Shown in pieces: positions 53,924 to 62,588 of a stretch of DNA of 64,000 nucleotides. The translations under genes and the position numbers were made by a program. The notes below the pieces were generated by a model, which had not been told where the DNA came from, made no database searches, and saw nothing but the letters and a program-made list of their open reading frames with translations. This DNA comes from Alteromonadaceae bacterium M269 (GTDB lineage: Bacteria > Pseudomonadota > Gammaproteobacteria > Enterobacterales > Alteromonadaceae), in assembly GCA_004353515.1 (NCBI GenBank), contig SMNZ01000002.1, forward strand, positions 62,001 through 126,000. Reading direction: 5' to 3'. Every line of letters starts with the position of its first letter. Position 1 is the first letter of the stretch.

Positions 53924-55135
53924 ATGACTATGTCTAGTTCTCGACCCCGCCTACCTGTAACTGTTTTATCTGGTTTTCTTGGCGCAGGTAAAACGACCGT
54001 ATTGAATCATATTCTCTCTAATCGAGAAGGGCTCAAAGTTGCTGTTATCGTTAACGATATGAGCGAAATCAATATAGATGCCGCTACAGTGCAAAACGAA
54101 GTAACGTTGAATCGCGCAGAAGAGAAACTCGTCGAAATGAGCAACGGCTGCATATGCTGCACATTGCGAGAAGATTTATTGGTAGAAATTAACCGCTTAG
54201 CAGCAGAAGGGCGGTTTGATTATCTGGTTATCGAGTCAACCGGGATTTCTGAACCTCTCCCTGTAGCCGAAACATTTACCTTTGAAGGCGAAGATGGTTC
54301 TAGCTTGTCTGATATCGCGAAATTAGACACTATGGTAACGGTTGTCGATGCGAAGAACTTTCTTATCGATTACGACGAAGCGGTGTCTTTACAGGATGTT
54401 GGTGAGAGTTTGGGCGAAGAGGATGAGCGTAGCGTTGCCGACCTGCTTGTTGAACAAGTTGAATTTGCTGACGTCATTTTGATCAATAAGACGGATTTGA
54501 TCAGTCCTTACGAACTGCAACGTTTGACCAGTATATTGCATACACTCAATACAGATGCCGAGTTCATTCCCGTGACAGATGGGAAAGTGCCATTAAATAA
54601 AGTGCTAGCGACCAACAAGTTCGATTTTGAAAAGGCTCAACAAGCGCCTGGTTGGTTAAAAGAAATGCGTGGCGAACATGTACCTGAAACCGAAGAGTTC
54701 GGTATTAGTAGTTTTGTATTCGAGGCACGTCGACCATTCCATCCGAAGAAGTTCCATGACTTTTTGCATAGCAAAGAAATAGCCGGAAAGCTGATTCGTT
54801 CTAAAGGCTTCTTCTGGTTAGCAACTCGTCCGGAGTTTGCTGGCAGCTGGAGTCAGGCTGGCGGAATAGCAAGACACGGCGCTGCGGGGCTGTTCTGGAA
54901 AGCTGTGCCTGAAGAGCAATGGCCAACTGATCCACAATACCTCGAAGCTATCAAAAGCCAATGGGTTGAACCTTTTGGTGATATGCGCCAAGAGCTGGTT
55001 TTCATTGGACAGGGACTTGATAAAGAAGATATCTGCGCGCGACTTTCAGATTGCCTGTTGTCTGAACAGGATGTGTTGAAAGGAAGGCCGTACTGGAAAT
55101 CCCTTCCTGATTCATTTCCTTCTTGGGGGCAGTAA
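53924..55135 (+). CDS. zigA: COG0523/CobW-family zinc-chaperone GTPase (ZigA-like)
   Basis: A 403-residue G3E-family GTPase. Walker A is [15 protein letters not shown], the metal-binding motif CICC lies at residues 76-79 ([10 protein letters not shown]), Walker B is near [12 protein letters not shown] and the guanine motif is NKTD. The C-terminal CobW_C domain runs from about residue 250. Members under Zur control deliver zinc to client enzymes during zinc starvation. A Zur box precedes it and DUF1826 follows by 2 bp, a common pairing in Zur regulons. The client is not visible. Confidence 0.9.
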   Translation: MTMSSSRPRLPVTVLSGFLGAGKTTVLNHILSNREGLKVAVIVNDMSEINIDAATVQNEVTLNRAEEKLVEMSNGCICCTLREDLLVEINRLAAEGRFDYLVIESTGISEPLPVAETFTFEGEDGSSLSDIAKLDTMVTVVDAKNFLIDYDEAVSLQDVGESLGEEDERSVADLLVEQVEFADVILINKTDLISPYELQRLTSILHTLNTDAEFIPVTDGKVPLNKVLATNKFDFEKAQQAPGWLKEMRGEHVPETEEFGISSFVFEARRPFHPKKFHDFLHSKEIAGKLIRSKGFFWLATRPEFAGSWSQAGGIARHGAAGLFWKAVPEEQWPTDPQYLEAIKSQWVEPFGDMRQELVFIGQGLDKEDICARLSDCLLSEQDVLKGRPYWKSLPDSFPSWGQ

Positions 55136-55137
55136 AT

Positions 55138-55785
55138 ATGCAAGCACAGTTATCACCGACAGGGTTTTCCTGGCAGCAAGCTAATGACCCAACCGTGCTT
55201 TCTGAGGTTTTCGCTCCTGAGCATAGTGTTGTTGTATGGGAGAGGCAGAAGAACGAACTTATCGAGCATTACTTTATGGAGCAGTACTCTTCATTGGGTA
55301 TTCGATTACGTGAGGTATTCAATATCCAGTCTCTAAAGGCTGGGCTGAGGGATGTTCTGCCGGATGCGAATGGCAAAGAGCTTTTGATTGAAGATATTTA
55401 CCTTCTTTCCGATATGCTCACCTGCTTATTTGATTGTGAGCAAGTTGGTGTTCGATTGACGCCTATGGAACAGGCAATGTGTCCGAGATTCCATGCCGAC
55501 AACATTCCGGTCCGGCTAGTCTGTACCTATGTGGGTAACGGAACTCAGTGGATCCCAAATGAGCGAGTAGGTGATTTGGAACAGAACGTTGCGGATAGTA
55601 AACGCCATCAGCCTTTGGCAAAGCGTCAGTGGCATAAAGATGATATTCAGCAGATGAATGCATTCGATGTCGCGCTTTTAAAAGGCAGCGCATGGGGACA
55701 CAGCGATCACTTTGGTGCGATTCATCGCTCTTGTCCTATGGAGGCAGGTGAACAACGGGTTTTACTGACGCTTGATCCGATGTAA
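55138..55785 (+). CDS. DUF1826 protein of the Zur regulon
   Basis: The ATG at 55138 is two bases after the zigA stop, with a GGGGGC stretch upstream; the frame opens slightly earlier inside zigA. The 215-residue protein matches DUF1826 (CPRFHADNIPVRLVCTYVGN, GTQWIPN, LLKGSAWG and HRSCPMEAGEQRVLLTLD). The FHxD and HRS histidines could be metal ligands in a cupin-like or dioxygenase-like fold (inference). DUF1826 often follows zinc-regulated COG0523 genes, but its activity is unknown. Confidence 0.82.
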   Translation: MQAQLSPTGFSWQQANDPTVLSEVFAPEHSVVVWERQKNELIEHYFMEQYSSLGIRLREVFNIQSLKAGLRDVLPDANGKELLIEDIYLLSDMLTCLFDCEQVGVRLTPMEQAMCPRFHADNIPVRLVCTYVGNGTQWIPNERVGDLEQNVADSKRHQPLAKRQWHKDDIQQMNAFDVALLKGSAWGHSDHFGAIHRSCPMEAGEQRVLLTLDPM

Positions 55786-55809
55786 ATACATCTAACGGAA
55801 GCTTGAAAA

Positions 55810-57582
55810 TTAGTGGTGATGATGCTCGCAATTAGAGTGTGAGCAACTGCCGTGATTTGAATGCTGGTGCGGGATAAGCTCAAGGATAAAAGCCCTCAAT
55901 CCCCTCCTAAGTACCGAGTAAGCAAACAAGGCCATTAAGACTATGAGCGCACTCCAATGAATCCAATTGAAGTGATGCTCGTCATCAACAAAGCTCGTTG
56001 GCTGAAAGTCAGGCAGGACAAAGTTTGTCGCCAACCCAAGTCCTATAGAGGTTACTAAGCAGCTGATGGCCAAAATTGTAGCAGTTGATTGATTGTGCAG
56101 TTTTGCGAGGACTCCGAAAGTTGAGATGTTAGTTGCTGGGCCGGCTAACAAGAAAGCTAAACCAGCGCCAGGAGACACACCATTCATCAAAAATATGGCG
56201 ACAAGAGGTGTAGCACTTGATGCGCAAACATATACGGGGATACCTAAGATGGCGAATAGGATGACTTGTAGCCCACCTGGAATAGCAGCTAGTTGTAGCT
56301 GTCCTAAAAACGGTTGGATAAAAGCAGCAATGATAATGCCCACAAGTATCCAAGGTGCGATATGGTCGAGTAGATCGTGAGTTGAATAGTGCATTCCGCT
56401 TTTTAGCTTTTGAGTGAATGTTTGACCTGCCTCGGATTCTGAATCATGTGAGTGAGATACTTTGTTTTCACCGTTTGAAAACTTTGATACCAGTAACGCA
56501 ACTATTACGGCGAGTAGAGCAGCGCCGACTAATCTAGTTACTGTCATCTCTGCACCTAACAAGGGCAGCGATATTAGAATCGCATCAATGCCTAACTCAG
56601 GAGTTGCTATTAAAAATGCAATAGCTGCACTTTGGGGAACCCCTTTATTAATTAACGATTGATAAACCGGCACCACACTGCACGAGCATAAAGGAAGAGG
56701 AATACCCACTGCCATACCCTTAGTGGCTTGATTAAATGAACGACCTCTTGTGAGCCAGGATACAAAAGAATCAGGCATAAAGGCTTTAATTACGCCAGCA
56801 AATAAGAAAGCGATTAACAACATGGGCGCTGTTTCTAAAGCCAAGTATGTTAGCGTTTCTCCCATTTCGCTAAGCCAGCTTGTTTCTGCGCTATGAGTAT
56901 CGGAGTTGGCTAGCAAGTAAATGGCACAGATCAAACCTATGATATTGCCGACACCTTCAGCACGCTGATTAATTTTTTTACGAGAGCTACATATATGACG
57001 GCTTGGTGGCTTATGAAACAAGACATGAATCAAAGTCCCGACAACAAAAGCTTGAAAGTAAGCAACTGTGCTTGTTTGCAGAGGGCTCAGAATCGAATCA
57101 GAGAAGTGGAAACCTAACAATGTACCAACGGCAATTAAACTTAGCATCACGTATGCCACAATGGAGCCAAAGTGGGGGCGAATAAACCACCAAACAAATA
57201 AGCCTATGGGAACTCTGTGTAACGCCACGCTTAATGCTAGATTGGCGTCTACGCTTTCCATCGCCAACGCAGTGCCATCAGCCAAAATATGAATGATGAG
57301 TCCAAATACACCGACTAATACTGCGACTTTGTGAACGACTCGTGTGCGATGGAGCATTTTCTCTGAGATGAATGGGAGGGCTAAGCCAAGCAGAAGCATA
57401 ATTGTGACTTCTGGGCCTTCGGTACCGATTAATTCGGGCAGTATCTCAACCCCAACTAAGGCTGCGATAATGACGAACACAAAGCCATTTAATGATGAGT
57501 AGAAGTAATCCTTCTTAATGGAGAATGTATGCAGTGCCGGTGCAATAAAAAGAAAAGCTATGCTGGGAAAAAGTAATGACAA
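55810..57582 (-). CDS. ZIP-like / SO_0444-type permease fusion with His-rich tail
   Basis: A 590-residue, roughly 14-TM protein that looks composite. The first 200 or so residues resemble a ZIP metal transporter (HILADGTALAMES and ALHRVPIGLF parallel the ZIP TM4 and TM5 metal motifs). Residues from about 240 onward are a DUF318 permease of the SO_0444 kind, with PLPLCSCSVVPVYQSL and GIPVYVCASSATPLVA. The tail HQHSNHGSCSHSNCEHHHH is a metal-binding sequence. SO_0444 proteins are annotated as Cu/Zn exporters, but the location in a Zur cluster suggests zinc import or reallocation. The direction is unresolved. Confidence 0.75.
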   Translation of the reverse strand: MSLLFPSIAFLFIAPALHTFSIKKDYFYSSLNGFVFVIIAALVGVEILPELIGTEGPEVTIMLLLGLALPFISEKMLHRTRVVHKVAVLVGVFGLIIHILADGTALAMESVDANLALSVALHRVPIGLFVWWFIRPHFGSIVAYVMLSLIAVGTLLGFHFSDSILSPLQTSTVAYFQAFVVGTLIHVLFHKPPSRHICSSRKKINQRAEGVGNIIGLICAIYLLANSDTHSAETSWLSEMGETLTYLALETAPMLLIAFLFAGVIKAFMPDSFVSWLTRGRSFNQATKGMAVGIPLPLCSCSVVPVYQSLINKGVPQSAAIAFLIATPELGIDAILISLPLLGAEMTVTRLVGAALLAVIVALLVSKFSNGENKVSHSHDSESEAGQTFTQKLKSGMHYSTHDLLDHIAPWILVGIIIAAFIQPFLGQLQLAAIPGGLQVILFAILGIPVYVCASSATPLVAIFLMNGVSPGAGLAFLLAGPATNISTFGVLAKLHNQSTATILAISCLVTSIGLGLATNFVLPDFQPTSFVDDEHHFNWIHWSALIVLMALFAYSVLRRGLRAFILELIPHQHSNHGSCSHSNCEHHHH

Positions 57583-57606
57583 TGCCGAGCTCTCAATAGA
57601 AGTACT

Positions 57607-57621
57607 GGTTACAAATTAACA
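57607..57621. promoter_or_regulatory. Possible weak Zur box before the fusion permease
   Basis: On the minus strand this reads TGTTAATTTGTAACC, with 10 of 14 defined positions matching the Zur pattern. It lies 24 bp upstream of the permease start. Weak evidence on its own. Confidence 0.3.
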
Positions 57622-57763
57622 TATGAACGCTTTAATACCAAAAATCAACGTTCTCAGCTCCCTTATTTACTCTTTTTGAGGCGCTTTTCTTTAAGCTTTT
57701 TTGAGTATTTATTGTGCGGCTTGTCAATTTAAATTGCCGTCCCAGAAATCGCATAAATAAAAA

Positions 57764-57810
57764 TGTTATAACATCACTTTAACCTGTGTTAAAGATGTTA
57801 TAACATCACT
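57764..57810. promoter_or_regulatory. Tandem Zur boxes before the TonB receptor
   Basis: Two identical 15-bp copies of TGTTATAACATCACT lie at 57764-57778 and 57796-57810, spaced 32 bp (about three helical turns). Each holds the palindrome ATGTTATAACAT and resembles the known E. coli znu box half (TGTTATAATATCACA). They lie 48 bp upstream of the receptor start. Confidence 0.82.
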
Positions 57811-57858
57811 TGAATTCCGTTACCTATATTCTCTCAATCCTTAAAACACAGAAAAACT

Positions 57859-60231
57859 ATGAAAAAAATACTCAAATTTACTTCGCTGTTTGCAGCTATG
57901 GCAATATCTTGTCAGCTGCATGCTGCAACAGTTACCGGAGTCGTTAAAGACGATAAAGGTAATCCTGTTGAAGGCGCAGTTGTTACCGTAGAAGGGAACA
58001 ATGTGCGCGCAACGACAGACGAGAACGGTCGTTATCGTTTAGAAAACTTAGTTGACGGTCATGTGCATATGCATGTGTCTTCAGTGGATCATATCCATGA
58101 AGACCGAGAGTTGGATGAAGTAACTGGCACACAAACAGTTGATTTCGTTCTTGCAGCGAGCTCGATCGAAAACATCATTGTCACTGCTAACTACTTTGAA
58201 AGCTCAGTACTAGAATCTGTCACTCCTGTGAGTGTTCTAGCTGGTGAAGAATTGCGTAAACGCCAAGCGCCTACATTAGGTGAGACGTTGAAGACAACAC
58301 CTGGTATCAACAGTTCATACTTCGGTCCTGTAGCAAGTAGCCCGATCATTCGTGGTAACGATGGTCCAAGAGTTAAGATCACTCAAAATAGCTTAGATGT
58401 TTCTGATGCATCACGTGTTGGTGCTGACCACAACGTAGGTACGGATGCTGGTACTGCGACTCAGATTGAAGTTCTACGCGGACCTGCAACATTGCAATAT
58501 GGTAGCGGCGCTATCGGTGGTGTAGTTAACGTTGTTGACAACCGTATCCCTAACGCAGTACCTGAAGGTATTGAAGGTGAAGCTGAGCTTCGTCATGAAA
58601 CTGCTTCTGACGAGAAGTTTGCTAAGGTTGATTTGAATGCTGGTGCAGGTAACTGGGCGTTCCACTTAGATGCATTTAACCGTGAAACAAACAACATTGA
58701 AATCCCAGGCTTTGCTGAATTAGAGCCGGATGAAGGTGAAGAAGCAGGTACATTAGAAAGCAGTAACATTAATGCAACTAGTGTAACTGGTGGACTTTCT
58801 TACGTTGGTGAACGTGGCTATATCGGCTTCTCTGTACAGCAGCTTGATAACCTCTATGGCATTCCTGGTGCAGGACACCACGAAGAGGAAGAAGAAGGCG
58901 AAGAGGAAGAAGAAAGCATCAGTCTTGACGTAGACAATACGCGCTATCAATTAGCGGGTGAATTGTTGCGTCCATTCGAAGGTGTTAACAACATCAAACT
59001 AGCTGCTGGCTACACTGATTACGAGCACGTTGAGCTTGAAGGTGATGAGATCGGCACTTTGTTTGCTAACGAGACATCTGAAATCCGTTTATCAGCTGAC
59101 CATGAAAGCATTGCTGGCTGGCATGGTACTGTTGGTTTGCATTACAGCACAGTTGATTTTGAAGCTTTAGGTGAAGAAGCATTCACTCCAGCAAGCGATA
59201 CAGATATGTTTGCCGTATTCGTTGTTGAAGAAAAGCGTATCGGTGATGTGACTATTCAGCTAGGCGGTCGTATTGAGCGTAATGAGCTGTCAGCAGATCC
59301 TTTCGATGTTCCTCTAGCACACGAAGAAGAAGAGGAAGAAGGTGAAGAGGAAGAAGAATTATCAACAGTTATCTTCCCAGATCTTGATTACACCAGTGTT
59401 TCTTTATCAGCTGGCTTTAACTGGGAATATACAGACGGTTATTCACTAGCGGTAAACCTTTCCCGTTCAGAGCGTGCTCCAACTCAGCAAGAATTGTTCT
59501 CTGCGGGTGAACACGTTTCAACACAGACGTTCGACCTAGGTGCTTTCTTCGTGACAAACGATGAAGGTGGTATCGAACTTAGTGGTGCAACTATTGATGA
59601 AGAAGTTGCGAATAACATTGACGTTACATGGCGCAAGTTCTCTGGCGATTGGGGCTTCACGTTTACAGCATTCTACAACCAAGTAGATGACTACCTTTTC
59701 CAGGCGGATACAGGTTTCTTCTTTGAAGAAGAAGGTCATCACGAGGAAGAAGGGGCAGAGGTTGAAGAGGAAGAAGAAGAGGAGTTACCGATTCAAAACT
59801 TCCGTCAAGAAGATGCTGACCTATATGGTTTCGAAGCTGAAGTACACTATCAAATCAATGATATCTTCAACTTCAAAGCTTTCGGTGACTTCATCCGTGC
59901 AGAAGTTGATAGCGGCGACTTACCTCGTATCCCACCATTGCGTATTGGTGGTGAGTTAGCGTTTGAATACCAAGGTTGGAACGGTGATGTTGGTATCATC
60001 TGGTATGACGATCAAGATCGTATTGCCGAGTTTGAAACAGAAACTGATGGCTACACGCTGATTGAAGCAGGTGTTAATTATACCTTTAGTACGCAGAATA
60101 CTGATTGGATATTCTTCGCTCGGGGTACTAACTTAACCGACGAAGAAGCGCGTAACCATACATCTTTCCTAGTTGACCAAGCACCACTCCCTGGGCGCGG
60201 GTTTACTCTAGGCGTAAGAGCGCAGTTCTAA
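57859..60231 (+). CDS. TonB-dependent receptor, zinc-regulated, with Glu/His-rich loops
   Basis: A 790-residue outer-membrane receptor. A signal peptide (about 1-22) is followed by a carboxypeptidase-regulatory-like domain (about 23-95), a plug domain (about 110-230, VSVLAGEELRKRQAPTLGET and VLRGPATLQYGSGAIGGVVN) and a beta-barrel ending in RGFTLGVRAQF with terminal Phe. Three loops carry acidic runs with His: residues 340-353 (HHEEEEEGEEEEES), 488-501 and 623-650. These probably capture zinc, as in ZnuD-type receptors. Tandem Zur boxes precede it. The acidic loops are coded by repetitive GAA/GAG tracts. Confidence 0.9.
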   Translation: MKKILKFTSLFAAMAISCQLHAATVTGVVKDDKGNPVEGAVVTVEGNNVRATTDENGRYRLENLVDGHVHMHVSSVDHIHEDRELDEVTGTQTVDFVLAASSIENIIVTANYFESSVLESVTPVSVLAGEELRKRQAPTLGETLKTTPGINSSYFGPVASSPIIRGNDGPRVKITQNSLDVSDASRVGADHNVGTDAGTATQIEVLRGPATLQYGSGAIGGVVNVVDNRIPNAVPEGIEGEAELRHETASDEKFAKVDLNAGAGNWAFHLDAFNRETNNIEIPGFAELEPDEGEEAGTLESSNINATSVTGGLSYVGERGYIGFSVQQLDNLYGIPGAGHHEEEEEGEEEEESISLDVDNTRYQLAGELLRPFEGVNNIKLAAGYTDYEHVELEGDEIGTLFANETSEIRLSADHESIAGWHGTVGLHYSTVDFEALGEEAFTPASDTDMFAVFVVEEKRIGDVTIQLGGRIERNELSADPFDVPLAHEEEEEEGEEEEELSTVIFPDLDYTSVSLSAGFNWEYTDGYSLAVNLSRSERAPTQQELFSAGEHVSTQTFDLGAFFVTNDEGGIELSGATIDEEVANNIDVTWRKFSGDWGFTFTAFYNQVDDYLFQADTGFFFEEEGHHEEEGAEVEEEEEEELPIQNFRQEDADLYGFEAEVHYQINDIFNFKAFGDFIRAEVDSGDLPRIPPLRIGGELAFEYQGWNGDVGIIWYDDQDRIAEFETETDGYTLIEAGVNYTFSTQNTDWIFFARGTNLTDEEARNHTSFLVDQAPLPGRGFTLGVRAQF

Positions 60232-60252
60232 GCTCTTGCTTTATTCAACAAT

Positions 60253-60280
60253 AAACGTCTCGCAGGTGCGGGACGTTTTT
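60253..60280 (+). terminator. Terminator after the TonB receptor gene
   Basis: An 11-bp stem AAACGTCTCGC/GCGGGACGTTT (one T-G pair) with loop AGGT, followed by TTTTTGTTTTT-type sequence. Strong. Confidence 0.85.
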
Positions 60281-60404
60281 GTTTTTACTCTACTTATAAG
60301 TTTGTATAGCGAAATCAATATTCAGAATGGCGTTTATTTCGCTATGCAATCTTCGAAATAGTTAAGGTAATAAGGTCGTTTTTTATTTTGAATCACTTAT
60401 AAAC

Positions 60405-60419
60405 TGTTATGCTATAACA
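60405..60419. promoter_or_regulatory. Zur box upstream of zur
   Basis: TGTTATGCTATAACA matches 13 of 14 defined positions of the Zur pattern. It lies 94 bp before the Fur-family gene and suggests autoregulation and control of the zur-merC-cobW genes. Confidence 0.82.
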
Positions 60420-60513
60420 TTGCGCTCATGGCGCGGCGATAACAGCAAAGGTGCATGAAAAAATTTGAGACTGGCATTGACTGAAATACTCAGTACAGAA
60501 CTGTTCAGGAGCG

Positions 60514-61053
60514 ATGATGAACAACAAAAGCGACCTAGACAATATACTACAAGCCGCTAAGTTATTGTGTGACCAACAGGGAGCGCGCATAACACCAAAG
60601 CGGCTAATGGTATTAGAAGTCCTTTTGATGTCGTCTGTTCCTTTGTCTGCCTATGAGTTGGCGGATAGCGTGGCTCTTCATAAAAAGCAAACAATAAAGC
60701 CGATGTCTATTTACCGGATCTTAGAGTTTTTGGTTGGGCAGCATTTAGCGCATCGATTGAACATGACAAACAAGTATGTTGCTTGTAATAAAATACTTTG
60801 TTGTCAGGAACATGGGGTGTCTCAGTTTTTGATTTGCAGCCAATGCGAACAAGTAGAAGAGGTACCCATGCCTAAAGAGCTTTTAAATGGCTTTATGCAG
60901 CAGCTTGATGATGCAGGTTGTTCTATTGCTGAGCCTCATATTGAAGTCGCAGTGGTTTGCAAAAAATGCCAATCAAACAACGCATCAGCACCGAATATTC
61001 ATAATAAAAATCAATATCAGGGGAAAAATAATAATGCAAATTCAGTCTGTTAG
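60514..61053 (+). CDS. zur: Fur-family zinc uptake regulator Zur
   Basis: A 179-residue Fur-family protein. The N-terminal winged helix contains ITPKRLMVLEVLLMSSVPLS and KPMSIYRILEFLVGQHLAHR. The C-terminal domain has two CxxC pairs for structural zinc (ICSQCEQV and VCKKCQSN) and the His/Glu pattern of the regulatory site (CCQEHGVSQF, AEPHIEV). The zinc-related neighbours and Zur boxes favour Zur over Fur. The final 20 residues are Asn- and Lys-rich and poorly conserved in type. Its last 20 bases overlap the next gene. Confidence 0.88.
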   Translation: MMNNKSDLDNILQAAKLLCDQQGARITPKRLMVLEVLLMSSVPLSAYELADSVALHKKQTIKPMSIYRILEFLVGQHLAHRLNMTNKYVACNKILCCQEHGVSQFLICSQCEQVEEVPMPKELLNGFMQQLDDAGCSIAEPHIEVAVVCKKCQSNNASAPNIHNKNQYQGKNNNANSVC

Positions 61054-61423
61054 TGATCGCATAGCCATCGGCTTGTCGTTTCTGTGTATCTTACACTGCT
61101 TGTTGCTACCGCTATTACTGATACTGACACCCTCAGCTATCTTAGCGTTTATGAGCGATGAAAGTGTTCATAAAACCCTGTTGTTGGTCATAGTGCCTGT
61201 AGGTATTTATGCACTAACGTTTGGGTATAAAGCACACAAAAAATGGTCAGTGGTTTTAACTGCTTTGGTTGGCCTTATAGTGCTTGGTAGCACAGGTATA
61301 CTTGAGCATGAAGTCCTAGGTGAAACTGGTGAAGTGATATTAACTATATTAGGTTCTTCACTGATCGTTTTTGGGCATATACAAAATGCGCGATTGCGTA
61401 AACAAGCAAAAAGCATAGACTAG
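61034..61423 (+). CDS. MerC-domain-like small membrane protein
   Basis: The ATG at 61034 follows AGGGG and lies within the end of zur, in another frame; a longer open frame upstream overlaps zur and is not credible. The 129-residue product has about four hydrophobic segments and the MerC-like N-terminus SDRIAIGLSFLCILHCLLLP. MerC proteins carry mercuric ions, but chromosomal MerC-like proteins in zinc operons probably handle another metal or have another role (inference). Translation is coupled to zur. Confidence 0.78.
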   Translation: MQIQSVSDRIAIGLSFLCILHCLLLPLLLILTPSAILAFMSDESVHKTLLLVIVPVGIYALTFGYKAHKKWSVVLTALVGLIVLGSTGILEHEVLGETGEVILTILGSSLIVFGHIQNARLRKQAKSID

Positions 61424-61477
61424 AGCGAAATTAAACACGCTCTAGCTTAGATTCCAATATAGCAACATCCTTCATCA

Positions 61478-62485
61478 ATGAATAAAGAACCTATTACTGC
61501 TGTACCGACTAATATCATCACGGGCTTTTTAGGTGTTGGTAAAACCACTCTGATCCAAAAGCTCCTTGCTGATAAACCCAAAGACGAACGTTGGGCCATA
61601 TTGGTTAACGAGTTCGGAGAAGTGGGTATAGATGGTGCGTTGTTAAGTGGTGATAATGCTGATGAGGTTTATATCAAAGAAGTGCCTGGTGGATGCATGT
61701 GCTGTACATCCGGGTTACCCATGCAAATAGCGTTGAATATGTTGTTAGCACGAGCACGGCCACATCGGTTACTGATTGAACCTACGGGATTAGGGCATCC
61801 AACAGAGGTGCTAGCGACATTAAGCGCCGAACACTATAAATCTGTATTAGATTTACGAGCCACCATTACATTGGTTGATGCTCGAAAAGTTTCAGATAAA
61901 CGCTACTCAGAGCACGCTACTTTCCGAGAACAACTAAAAATCGCTGATGTGATATATGCCAGTAAAGCTGACTTATATTCCTCTGATGATCTTGGCAATT
62001 TAAAGTCTTACATGAATGAACTTGGGGTGTCGGACACTGAGTTACAGCAAAGTGGAGAAAAGTCGTTTGATTTAAGCTTACTATCTACAGCTAGTGGATT
62101 TGGGCTTCCCGAATCTGAACATCATCACCATCATGCCCTTGATGAAGGAACTGCAGATATTGATGAGTTAGTGCAAACCCAAGGTTGGGCTAGGGTTTGT
62201 AACGAAGGTGAAGGCTTTGTGTCCTATGGCTGGGTCTTTTCATCAACACGTACATTCGAATACCAAAAGATTATCAATACCTTATCGTACCTAGAAGTTG
62301 AACGACTTAAGGCAGTGATAATAACTGACAAGGGGGTATTCGCGTTTAACTTTGCAGATGACATATTGTCTCATCAAGAGGTTGATGAGGCTCATGACTC
62401 TAGGTTGGAGTTTATCGCCGCAGACGTTGATCTTGCTAAGGAATTAGCATCTCAGTTAGAGGCAGTGTTGTTAGGCAACGATTAG
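61478..62485 (+). CDS. Second COG0523/CobW-family GTPase with His5 run
   Basis: A 335-residue G3E GTPase: Walker A GFLGVGKTTLIQKLL, CMCC at residues 73-76 (GGCMCCTSGLP) and Walker B near RLLIEPTGLG. The guanine-binding Asn-Lys is altered (YASKAD). A histidine run, SEHHHHHALDEG, sits between the GTPase and the short CobW_C domain. It lies 54 bp after the MerC-like gene, in the Zur-controlled unit. It differs clearly in length and sequence from ZigA at 53924, so the two probably serve different clients. Confidence 0.87.
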   Translation: MNKEPITAVPTNIITGFLGVGKTTLIQKLLADKPKDERWAILVNEFGEVGIDGALLSGDNADEVYIKEVPGGCMCCTSGLPMQIALNMLLARARPHRLLIEPTGLGHPTEVLATLSAEHYKSVLDLRATITLVDARKVSDKRYSEHATFREQLKIADVIYASKADLYSSDDLGNLKSYMNELGVSDTELQQSGEKSFDLSLLSTASGFGLPESEHHHHHALDEGTADIDELVQTQGWARVCNEGEGFVSYGWVFSSTRTFEYQKIINTLSYLEVERLKAVIITDKGVFAFNFADDILSHQEVDEAHDSRLEFIAADVDLAKELASQLEAVLLGND

Positions 62486-62588
62486 GTACGACTATCAAAT
62501 ACTGAGTGCTCTGTTTACATTGAACCTGACATCAAGGTTAGTAAAATCACTCACTTCATCCACACTCTGATAAAAGCAAAGAATTTAA

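Noticed and set aside
55778-55795. GATGTA/TACATC hairpin between DUF1826 and the permease as a terminator
   Set aside because: Only a 6-bp stem with no T-tract on either strand.
60514-61053. Fur (iron) instead of Zur
   Set aside because: All neighbours and the nearby TGTTATA-type boxes belong to zinc control; no Fur-box-like sequence or siderophore gene is nearby.
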